DNA of 64,000 nt from Gyromitra esculenta (Eukaryota; Ascomycota; Pezizomycetes; Pezizales; Discinaceae): the NCBI GenBank assembly GCA_038503075.1, contig JBCAML010000022.1, forward strand, positions 1,393,551-1,457,550, read 5' to 3'. Shown in pieces: positions 46,524 through 56,838 of this stretch. The notes beneath the pieces were generated by a model. That model saw only the letters and a list, made by a program, of their open reading frames with translations, was not told the origin of the DNA and ran no database searches. A program made the translations under genes and the position numbers. Positions within the stretch are counted from its first letter, which is position 1. Every line of letters starts with the position of its first letter.

Positions 46524-48390
46524 CCTGGGCTGGCGCTGGTGGATGGATGGATGGGTACTGGGAGGTGAGTTGCGCTGCTGGGGAGGCAGGATAGGTGCAG
46601 TACAGTAAATACTAGCTACGGTCTTGAGCCGCAGGATAGAAAGGCTCACGGCGTGGCAGCCCCCCCGTGCGATGAAGTGTAGAGCATTGTTTGGTGGCTG
46701 GTGAGAGTTGGCAGCAAGTGATGTGGCATTTAGAGTTTGGGAAGGGGTCGCGTCTCGGCTGCAGCGGTTTCAGGGCCCGTTTCGCGAATGGGAACCCGTA
46801 TTCTCTGGTTGGGGATTTGTCCAGTCCCATGTACTTACATGTACTCTGGGATGAATATTTGAACTGCAGATCAGAGAGAGAACTGCTGCTGGAACCCGAA
46901 AACATCTGAATCAGGCCCCAGGAATCTTCCCGCAACAGCAGCCACCCATAGCTACCTACCTGTGCCTGGCCTGGCCACTCCGCGATGGCCAAGGCTATAA
47001 GAGATTCAGTCTCGACTAACCGTAAGACTAAATCCACCGCTCCAAACAGTCATAGCTGGCATCTCGTCGAGTCACGATTTAACTGCCATGACCTGCGTGG
47101 GTTGTTGAATTTAAGCGATACAGCCTGTGGGAGATCCAGCAACTGGAGCCCGCAGATCTTCTTGGCAATGCTTGGGTGGCCAACCATGTCAGGCACCACC
47201 ATGCACCTCCTCCTCCCTAATCCGGCCCCTAATATACTCTAAATTGAGGCTTAGATCCCTCCTCGGTTGATGCCGTCTGAAGAAACAGGTCGCACAACGG
47301 ATCCACCGTCGCACCGCACCACCACCCATTCACTCCCCGTGGATTTTAACTCTGCGTTGTGTTCTGCTCTTATCGTGGAACACATGATCGCGAGTTTCGG
47401 CGCTGTTGTTTTTAGAACCCTCCACTCCACTCCACTCCACTCGACAGCCTGTTTCGGTAAGCTTTAAGCTCTGCAAGCATCAACTCTACTCCACAGCCAC
47501 CACACAACGCCCACGCACGCGCGATGGATTGCAAACCAGAGTAGTTATGTATCGATTAAGCAAGTTCCCTGAGTTCCCTGGAGTCTCTCGTGCAGGAGAG
47601 TCGGTACCCCACGGTGTGTATATTTGGCGTTCTGTGCATGCGCCAGTGTGTCTCGAGGATTAAAGTAGCTGTTTTTAGAGACGAGAAACGAGATAGTTAG
47701 CCGGCTACTAATTCAATCCAATTCAATCCAATTCAATTCGCTGAAAAGGTATTGGTTAAACTTGTTTTTATTTATTTATTTTTTCGCGTGTGGATGGATA
47801 GTCACCCCACTCCCCTCCCTCTCGCTGCAGAGTCTATTCCCACCGCTTGAAAAGAGGGTGGTCTGTATGGTTCAGAGACCAAGATAGTTCCAGGAGTCTT
47901 CTGGAACACAAGCATCGGGCCGCCGATCGGACGAGTGATAGTTTATGGAGGACCCCGTCCAGCCGCGCAGCACTTGGGTGTAGTTGTTACAGGCTCACTT
48001 GGTATCACTCAATGTCTGCAGCTATTTGGTAGTCGCGAGAAGGCACGGTAGTTGCCGGAGGTAGATGGCACTGGGAGACTCTAGAGCCTAGTGGTGTGGA
48101 ATCATCTAATGGAGACAGCAGCAGCGCGTAAAGGACGTCACTGGTCCATCCAACCCCAAAGTCAACATCTAATCTAGCAAGTGATATCATATATCTAGCA
48201 AGCGATTCATCTAGAAGAAAAAACTTAGCAAGGGATATCTCCATTATTCCGCAAAGCCCCCCCGCGCGGACCGTTTTATGGTACATTGTAAATTATCCGC
48301 AGTTTGACGATTCCCACCCGAAACCCACACACCCACACACCCACACGTATACACAAAAGAAACCCAGTTTGCACCACTAAACACTAAACA
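46524..48390. other. intergenic between the two CFEM-like genes
   Basis: No gene. Simple repeats: TCCAC at 47421-47440, ATTCAATCCA at 47711-47738, CCCACACA at about 48323-48346. This stretch holds the promoter of gene A and the 3' flank of gene B. Confidence 0.45.
47711..47738. repeat. ATTCAATCCA minisatellite
   Basis: Two full 10-bp units and most of a third. Confidence 0.85.
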
Positions 48391-48877
48391 CTAGACCGCA
48401 ATACCGCAGAAGCCAAGACCGACACTGACAAACAGACCCGCCATGACACCAGCGCTCCCAGGAGTGAGCGAGATGGCGCCCGAAGATGAGCCGCCAACGG
48501 AGGCACACGCCTGCTTGATCGCCTGGGTGCTCTGGCCCTCGGACGACGAAATCAACCCGGCGTTGTTCAAGCAATTGTAGCAGCTATGCAGAGTTAGTCT
48601 GGTGTTTCAAGATAGAGCCCGTCCGTCCGTCCAGCGAGAAACTAAAAAGAGATGCTTACTTTTGGTAATTGGACATGAAGCCGTTGGTCTTGCACATGCA
48701 GTTCAGTTCGCCGTCGGTGGGATCGCTGCCGCTGGTCAGGTCGTAGCCACAGTTGGTCAGCTCCGAGGTGAAGGGGGTGCAGGTGGTCAGACACAGAGGG
48801 TCCGACGAATTCGGGAGAGCGAAGGCGGCGGCGGAGGCAGCGAAGGCGGCGACGGTGGCGAGGAGGGTGGTCTTCAT
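48391..48877 (-). CDS. CFEM-like secreted protein B, probable GPI anchor (two exons)
   Basis: Exons 48877-48660 and 48583-48391; a 76-bp phase-2 intron (GTAAGC donor, CTAAC branch near 48596, GCATAG acceptor) lies just before Cys74. Product 136 residues: signal peptide 1-19 (LLATVAAFAASAAAFA), cysteines 29, 33, 43, 60, 62, 74, 77 and 99, plus Cys132 inside the hydrophobic C-terminal tail (GVMAGLFVSVGLGFCGIAV), which looks like a GPI signal. Spacing matches protein A: x9 between Cys2 and Cys3, CxC, x11, CxxC; only the first, third and last gaps differ. A tandem duplication 1.9 kb apart in the same orientation is the simplest explanation. The upstream in-frame extension (to 49159) is Arg/Gly-rich and was rejected as leader sequence. 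Confidence 0.82.
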
Positions 48878-51800
48878 GGTTGCGTTGCGGCGGGTCAATG
48901 AGTGGAATTGGTGGAGATGGAGATGGGGATGGGGATGGAGAAGCTCTTGGGCGACAGGCGGCGGTTTAAGTAGTTTATGGGGGCCGAGCAGAAGGGGCAG
49001 TCTGGCATGGTCGAGAGACGAGTGAACCCCAGTGAGCCCAGCGAGCCCAACTCTCCTCCCAGCTCTCCTCCCAACTCCCCCAGCTCCCTCCCTCCCAACT
49101 CGCAATTCCCCCAACTCCCTCCTCTGCCAGTCTCGCGTCGCACAGGGCTCAGGCCGCATGACTCATTGGCCAATTGCTGTCTAGCCCACGCTCGGCTGTC
49201 CCACGTCGCACGGCTGTTGATCCGGGCTGTGCCTTCCACCAACACCCCCCATGTATCGCTAATTAGTTGACTGGCATTCCAGCAATTGCTTTGCTGGCGA
49301 AGGCCTTTCCGTTTCACAGACGCGAGCACCATTTGCTGTCTAGGTGTGTATGTGTATTTCTCGTTCTATTTCTATCCATCTGTCTGAATAATCCGAATCC
49401 CCCCCCCTTTTCAGCCAAAGGTGCACGACCAACTAACGACATCGAGGTTTGGAAGCACAAAACTGTGCTTGTGGAACGCTTGTGGCGTTTGGGGTTACAT
49501 GGGCTTTCCCTCCGAGCTGGAAACCTTTCCAATGAGCTCAAGAGGCACACCCTCAGCCTTGAGCGGATGCCAATGATCGCTGCGAAAGATCACGACCAAA
49601 TATAGAATACATGTAGACAAGCGAAAATTCAATCCTATCGTCAAGCACTGTATCTTGAAACCCCCCCCACTATCAACGTTGTACCACCGCTGCTAAACTA
49701 GAGTACCTACCTACCACGATCAACCGAAAGATAAACACCGCACGCACCGGGGGGGGGTTTGAATGATTGGAAACCGTCATGGTCCATCCACCAGAGACTG
49801 GGTAGGTACTCTGACTGTTGGAGGGAAAAAGGGGGACGGCTATTTTACGCAACTGGGACATTAAAGTGCCGTTTGCGGGCTAGCGTCGCGACGCTGCCCT
49901 GCGACGCCAGACGTGATCTGGAAGGTGCCGTTCCGCAGATTGCTGCTGCTGACAAACATCCATCCAACCCCAACCTGGGTCGCGAGATCGTGGGGAGGGG
50001 AGACGGATGGAAGACTGCATCTACTATATAATATTACACGCCCGAGCATATAAATCATTGGTCTGATGCCCCCAATAGAACGCAATGCTTATCCGTAGCG
50101 CGCACACGCTTAAGCTCTGTCTGTACTCTACCCGCCCGCCCGCCCGCCCGCGCCATTCCAGCACCCCCCTCAATAAGCCTTCGAGAGGTCGAAATAGAGT
50201 TTGAAACTTGCAAGGTCCCTGATCGCCATTCCCGAATGCAAGGGCACAAGTCGCGATCGCTGACAACTCTGCCCAGAAGCTGTCGCGGCTCGAGAACGGA
50301 GTCCGTGTCGTACATGAAGCAGAATACATGCACCCGTGTCATGTGACCTGTGATTCTCTGGAGGTGACGGTCGCACCGTCGCACTGTGGTCGCACCGGTG
50401 CTGGCTGGCTGGCTGGTGCGTATGTGGTGGGCTATCGCTTTCTATCTGTGTCAATAAAACATATGCATCACTGCCAGCTGGCTGGCTTGCGGCTGCGAAA
50501 AAAAAAAAACAGAAAGAGGACAGTCGTGAATCAGTGTAATTTGCAATCTACGCCGACAAAGAATAGATCACATAAACAAGCACTGCCGCCTTCCACCATA
50601 CCATTGCTTTTGAGGAAATCGGTGAGGCTGAAACTACATGTATCATATGGTGGATATTGCCCATGTAACATCGATATCCATCGCTGGCTTGCTTGTTGCT
50701 GCCAAGACATGTATATTCCAAATCCTCACTCGCTACTGTCTCTCCCATTCGCTCAATTTGAACCTCTCGCTGGCCGAGTTGGTCACGATACTGATTCTTG
50801 GCTCGCGCCTTTATTCTCTAGCTGGTTGTGCTCAAGCTGAGGTATATACATTCTCATTCCAACAATCCCAGCTAGCAAATAGGTCGTCAATCGATCCTTA
50901 ACACGTACGATTAAGCCGGTCAAGGGTAGATAGGTAGGTAGGTAGGTAGGTAGGCTCCACTGGACACGATGTCTGGGATTTCAAATGGCTTGTTCACATA
51001 CCGCCGATAGGTGTTGTTGGTGGGGTGGTTGACTGCTCGAGCCTATTGTTACTTATACGGTATTGCTTCCTGCGTTCATCTTGAGGCTGAAGCTAGCCGG
51101 TAGGCTTGCAGCCCACTAGCTGGGAAGCAGAGCGTGAATAGTTGGGTGCTGCGGCTGTTGGTATGAGGTTGCTGGCTTCGCTTGGTTGTGCGGGTGGTAA
51201 TGGTTTATTTTGGATTGTCTAGGTTACGCCCCTGGCGAAGAGCCCTCGGGCTGTTGCGATGATGCTTGATGGGGGGAGTTTTTTGTTCTCCCCATGTTTC
51301 TTGGGTGGGGTGGGGTTTTCCCGTTGTATTGGTGTGATGTGAGCAGTTCTACGGTGCTAGTACTTATTTTGGTCAACAAGATATCTATAGAATCTTTGTA
51401 TGTCGTGCGCAAACTGTGCAGCGATTCTCGTCTTTTAGAATGTATGCAGGTTCTAACGGGCCAAATATTTGACGTGGAGTCTAGTTATTGACTATATCGA
51501 GCGCTGGTGAATATTTCGTTCGTGGTCTTAGTCTCAAGTAGGAGCTCCTTGTCAGGGAATTTGAATGTCTTGATTGCAACTCCTCAAGCACTTTGACTCA
51601 ATAGTAAACTTTCCGTCCGCATGGCGGCTAAAAGAGACCCTGGTTGTATCGCGATGGTATTCTAATAAATTAGTATGTTTAAGGAATCGAGAAGCGTGGA
51701 AGCTCCAACTATTGCGAAGAAACAAACTTATTACGCTCGGAGGGCGACTTCTCAGCGAACTAGAAAAAAATAAGATAATCGCTCATTCTTGCAAAATATG

Positions 51801-52573
51801 GCTTGATGACGATTGGCTGGGTTAAGATATGCATCCGAAGCGAAGTTGGGACTCGATATTTGAAAGGATGTATGTTGGGCGACTACCGAGTGCTAAAGAT
51901 GAAAACTTAGTTTTCATGATATTGATGAGATAAGGATGAATTGTGATTAAGCCTCATCTCTTGCGCTCAGTGATCTCGTACCAATGTGTTTCGACATTTC
52001 GGCCTGGCTTTGTGCAAGTGTTCGAGACTGGCGTATTAAAGTAGTGGGCGAACCTAAGTTATTTATTTGTTATTATTTCAATAGGAATATGCACAGACCT
52101 AAGTTAGTAGATAGACCGGAGATATAATAAGAGGAAGAAAATGATCTTAGGCAGTCATTTATCACCGCTAAAAAGGGTGTAGCACCTGGAGTGGTCTTGG
52201 GATTTCATCTGTTCGACGTGGCTGAGAGCTTTGATAGCTGTATTTCAGCCACTGGGTGGCGCTTTGGCACTAAATCAGGCTGGGTTACGTTCGCGTGTTG
52301 GAATGCGTTTACAGCTTCACTACTTATTATGTAAGTGGCATGCTGTTTTAGACTTGGCCGTCATTACGGATTGGCTTATTCATCAAGAAAGAAATTAATT
52401 GGTTTTCTCTTGGCAAAAATTAGCAGTACATTTTCCACCAAGTACTCTTCCAGGAAACGTGCCTCAAGACCGAGCAGAGCAAATCCACAACGATTAAACT
52501 ACCCCGAAACTACTTCTTCCGCCGCCTCGTGAACTATACCGGAGATACGATGTGAAACACAAAACCCCTACTC
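48878..52573. other. 3.7 kb gene-free stretch
   Basis: Upstream DNA of CFEM-like gene B (GGGGAT/GGAGAT repeats near 48914-48940), then microsatellites CCCG at 50131-50150 and TAGG at 50931-50954. The plus frame 51574-51825 is weakly protein-like and its reading continues past a stop, so it may be debris. No gene supported. Confidence 0.4.
50931..50954. repeat. TAGG microsatellite
   Basis: Six perfect TAGG units. Confidence 0.9.
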
Positions 52574-53134
52574 CTATGACGCCCTCCGCTCCGGTAGAGC
52601 GGACGCGGGGATCATGGGCGTACCAGTAGGCAGTTTTTTTACATGGACATTGGTTGGATTAAGAAGCTTGGCGATTCTGGTTGACTGAGAGAAATTCGTA
52701 CAGTACCTCAACAAACACTTCTGCTGGCCACGCAGAATCCTATATATTTCCGCAGTATCGGACTCAGGTCCGTGGATCTCGTCGATGTACTCTAGGGAGT
52801 TAAACTCCTCTCCGCGTCCCGGGAGGAAAAAGTAATCGTCAACCCTTTTCAGAAGCGATATAAGCGCTGCCGGTGCCTCGACTGTGTACCATGCATTAAG
52901 TTCCTCCCAGTAGGAGTCTATATCGGCCCTTTTGGCGCTCCTCCTTCTAGGGTCGTGGAGAAGGTCGCTTTGTTTTTGGGCTAGCGCACATGCCTCCATT
53001 AGGAACCCGTCAAGATCGTCTCTTACGCCGATAACGTCTTCGAAGTCTGCAGAATCCCATTCATCCCACCTGATAAAGGCATTAAGATAGTTGTTTGGTA
53101 ACATGATATCACCACCCGGTGTGAATCTCGACAT
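52574..53134 (-). CDS. hypothetical acidic protein
   Basis: Single exon, 186 residues, ATG at 53134-53132. It has no signal peptide or membrane helix. It is Asp/Glu-rich and helical in the middle: FIRWDEWDSADFEDVIGVRD, DIDSYWEELNAWYTVEAPAA and LLKRVDDYFFLPGRGEEF, then YRILRGQQKCLLRYCTNFS. The last 30 residues are Pro/Thr/Ser-rich and probably disordered. No motif or family is recognised. Its composition and uninterrupted frame make it a likely real gene despite the AT-rich, gene-poor setting. The nearest neighbour, 1.5 kb away on the same strand, is the nuclease-like gene; no functional link is implied by spacing. Confidence 0.6.
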   Translation of the reverse strand: MSRFTPGGDIMLPNNYLNAFIRWDEWDSADFEDVIGVRDDLDGFLMEACALAQKQSDLLHDPRRRSAKRADIDSYWEELNAWYTVEAPAALISLLKRVDDYFFLPGRGEEFNSLEYIDEIHGPESDTAEIYRILRGQQKCLLRYCTNFSQSTRIAKLLNPTNVHVKKLPTGTPMIPASALPERRAS

Positions 53135-54657
53135 CCTATTCGAGTTGGTAGTGGGCCGAGCACACCGCGATAGTATAAAATATGGGTATTTGGAGCTAAG
53201 AGAGTACTAGAAACGGAAGCCCGAAAGCCAAACGACGAGATATAGTCTTTGATGGAGCGGTTGCTTTTAGAAGAGACTGTTGTTTAGTCGAAAATAATTT
53301 TGGGCTTTCTTAAGTTTCAGGCTGATGGCGAAGGAATCTGTTGCGAGCGGTGGGGGAGTGGCGGGGGATATGTTTTTTTACACGCTAGAAATTGAATCAG
53401 TGCGATGGTGTTCGTCTTGGTATCACCAATTCTATGGCATGCAATATACTATCACGTGATAGCCCATCTCTACGTTGGTGTTGATCTTCTCTCCATCGAA
53501 ACTAGAGATGAAGTTCTTCATCTGTGGATCTTTGTGCAGCATTTATCTATTATTTATTTATTATTTTGTTCGGCTCATTCAACCTTCTGCGCAGCATGCC
53601 GACGAGCAGTTTGAATTTATTTCGGTGCTTGGGTCGTGCCCTGCACAGTAAATTTCTTCGTTAGATTAAACATACATAGACGCAGTTCCTCGAGCTCAGA
53701 GATTTAAAATGGGCATCATTATTCAATCGCCTTCTATGCACCACCCGATATTACATTAGGTGCATAGACTGTTATTTAAAGTGTTGATCGAGCTTTGGTA
53801 GCATTGTCGTGTGTGTTGAAAGAGTGGTTCTAACCACGGAAAGTGAAGTATCATAGAATCGAACAGTCTATGATCCCAATTGTAGAGTCCTGGAGGTCAT
53901 TTTACAGCCTTTTCGCGTTATTTGATTAGCTTCTCAAATTCCGCCAAGCTCTTAAATTTATGACCTATTCTGAAGCGATTGCCTAAGGCAGCGTTTTATC
54001 TCAGTGGGAATGATTTGTGAACGCTTTCCTATTCGGGGCATATATCACAGAATATCACTCGCTCATACTCGTGCCATGCTTGCGAGAAGGATCTCAGAAG
54101 CGGGATAAGCGTTGTCACTCTCTGGAAAATTAATAGTTAACTAGAGGTTGCGTGTTGCTATCCATCTCGACTATTTTCGTAACTTCTTATTTACAAGATA
54201 TCACTCGGCTTCTGTGCCCAGTTTTCGCCGCGTTAGTTATTTCGCGTGCCTATAGAATCGGAAAGTAAGTAAATCTGAGCCCTTTAGATAAGCGGCCATG
54301 AATGCGAAGGTTAGGGGTGTGTGGTCGGGGACTATATAGCGAATTTAGGAAACAAGTAGCCGTGGGTTGAAGGAAGGGTGTGACTTTAATAGCTGTGAAT
54401 CTAGCAACCCTATGGGTTTCTAACCAGCTATGAGCACGTGTGCGAGGCTAGCTGATAATTGTATTCGATGAAGCAGATCATGATATTTCACCATTGGGGC
54501 AGTCAACCGAAGCAGAGATCAGAACTATAACTACGAATATGATCACAACGATACTCTTCGCAGGAAATCATTTCTAAGACAACAAGATGCGAAATTTAGT
54601 TTGCTTAAATTAAATACTATATTTTGATCATCAAGTCGATAAAACCCCTCTGCTGGA
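53135..54657. other. intergenic, 1.5 kb
   Basis: AT-rich DNA with no gene. Several GAGTGATAT/ATCACTCG-type short motifs recur (for example near 54056 and 54202), but no ordered array is seen. Confidence 0.35.
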
Positions 54658-56838
54658 TTATGATGATTGGTTGCCTTTTAACATTCGCTGAACAAGGTCT
54701 GCATGAGTTGATTTTGTCATGTGGTGGCGGTACTTTATAGTATCCACAGACTCGGAGATGATGGTCTTCATCCTAGAAACTTCAGCAATCATGAGGAAGA
54801 GGTCCGAAAGCCCTTCTACCCCAACTGGAACCTTGATCGGGTCATCTTTTGTAAGAATTGCTATACTTCCGTTATGGCATCCCATGCGCAGCATCTGTAG
54901 TTCCAGGCCATTGCAGATCACGCCTACCACCGTGAGTTTCTTGGAAATGGCTTTATCGCGGCCGATCTTCGTACGCAAACTATGCAGCATATCTTTTAGG
55001 ATCTTCGCAAGTTTGAAGGAATCCGACAACCACTTTGTTGAAGTCACACCGCCGGTATACCCACGCGCGATTTCCATACCACAAAACTCATCCGAGTCCC
55101 CTCCAACCGTTCGTACCACTGCATCGAGGCGGGGCCCTGTCCGTGCGCGGACATCTGGAGATTGACGATGCTGATTGAGGATACGGGCAGTGGCCTGGCA
55201 GGAAGCTTCACTGCGTTCCACCGTGACGTCTTGGAGAGAAAGAAGACACCTGTCGACGATCGGAGACCAGAGATAACTGTTGAACCAGTTTTCTAGATGT
55301 GACGTGCGAAGAGGTTGATTAGGGCTCTCCCACAGCTCAAGCATTCCTCGAACAACCATATCAGCCCAGCGAGCATCAAAATGCTTCTCGTAGTTGGGTT
55401 GTTCAGAATGATCTCGGTAGCACGTAGAATCTACCGTGTCGCGAAGTTCCTTTAAGGTTTTGCAATCAAAGAATCGGATACAGCTATTCACCATGTAGGC
55501 ATCGGCCTCGGGAAGAGGCGGTATCGATTCTAGAATTTCCTGCCACTCAGAATCGTTGAACCACTTTCTCACTGTCTTATTATTTGTATCTAAAACGAAA
55601 AGCGGGGCGAGAGAATTCAGGAAAGGCTTCGGCGTCATGGCTAGACTATGCGAATAAAGAATAGACTCTACGCATGCGCCAGAAGCAAGCTTCCAACGAT
55701 TGGTTTGGGCGTTGTAGCGCTCTTCAAGGTCGAGCAATGCATTATTGTACTGGTTGGCAATGGTCTGACGCTTGACGGATGGTTTGGGGACCTGGTCGAC
55801 CCCCTCAGAGAGAGGGTCCTTGTCCTTTGTCCCCTCTTTTTCTATCTCCGCCTCCTTATCTTCTACCTCACTTCCTCTACCATAATCCTCTACCTCCTCT
55901 ACCTCCTCCTCCCCCTCTTCTAGTCCGAAGGAGCCCTCACGGTCGGCATCTATGTTCACTAACGTACCTGAATGCTGAGTGATTGGGGTTGTAGTCGTAG
56001 TCGTAGGAGCAGCTGGGGCTGTAGGAACCGCCAGGGGAGAGATTGGATCGGCGTGCGGGCGGCTAAAGGCGTTTTTCTGGATTCCAGTTTGAACGCTCCC
56101 CTGGAAAACTTGTACAGGGCCATGATAGTGGGCGGTCTGGGCAATAGGCGTTTCCGTCCGTGATTTATTTTTCTTGTCTTGAGCAGTCAACCACTCCTTC
56201 GCAGCCCTTCTTTCCGCAGCCAGACCGGTCTGTACAACTATCGTCAGCAGCATCCATATCAAACCCTCGGTTGTGGTAAACTTTTTCTACTGAATGCACG
56301 AAACGGGCACGCGTAAGCCAGAGGGTCACGCGCACCAAGCCGTGAGGAGCCAAAGGGTCGGCACGACGGCATTTCGGCTACGTCAGACAGGAATGAGCCA
56401 AAGGGTCATATCCATACTGTATATACGCGCAGTGTCCAGCGCAGGGAGCCAAAGGGTCCCAGGCCAATGATCCAGTTTTCCCACAGCCGAGGGCAAAAAA
56501 ATAAACGGAAGTAGATACATACCCCATAGTACAGCGTAAGCAATTCCATCGCGCGTTCACTGCAGTTGCTGGGACAGCATTGGTGATTAGTACAGTTTGC
56601 GACGTTTCGGAGTGATGCTGTCCAGTTATTTATGATCTCGCGGGGGAGGATTTTCGGGTGCCGGAAGCGAAGATATTGCTGTAGCGACCAGTCTTCTGGC
56701 TTCCGCTTGAAGTAGGAGGAAATCTTTGGATGCTGAGAACCTGTAGATAATTGAAATGTATCGTTAGCGGCTATGTGGGGGTATGAGAAAAGCGTATATA
56801 CCAAAGGTGCTCACCGTTGGTTCGGCAGCGGAATCCAT
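54658..56838 (-). CDS. large protein with PD-(D/E)XK-like segment, fungal expanded family (three exons)
   Basis: Proposed exons: 56838-56815 (MDSAAEPT), 56732-56523 and 56229-54658, all phase 0, giving about 601 residues; the last exon is certain, the first two are inferred. Near the N-terminus HPKISSYF resembles a PCNA-interaction (PIP) box with His in place of Gln. A basic, Cys-containing block follows (NCTNHQCCPSNC), then a Pro/Thr-rich and very acidic linker (about 150-250 of the model). The C-terminal half has RWxxxxxACVES..YSHSLAM, then GPRLDAVVR, EFCGMEIARG and TKWLSDSFKLAKILKDML. The D...E-x-C-x-x-E order followed by a KxxKDML helix recalls a restriction-endonuclease-like domain common in expanded fungal protein families, often near telomeres. 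Catalytic status is unclear because the usual Lys two residues after the second acid reads Ala-Arg (EIAR). Nuclease activity is inference. Confidence 0.68.
56315..56458 (-). repeat. 13-bp element repeated 3-4 times inside the proposed long intron
   Basis: On the plus strand GAGCCAAAGGGTC occurs exactly at 56347, 56395 and 56446, and as AAGCCAGAGGGTC at 56315, spaced 32, 48 and 51 bp. All copies lie in the 293-bp intron 2 of the nuclease-like gene. It is not a simple-sequence repeat. Confidence 0.8.

Noticed and set aside
48878..49159. N-terminal extension of the CFEM-like protein B
   Set aside because: Arg/Gly/Pro-rich and upstream of a perfect signal peptide starting at 48877.
51574..51825. 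83-residue plus frame
   Set aside because: Weakly protein-like but no ATG-splice context or recognisable family; at most debris.
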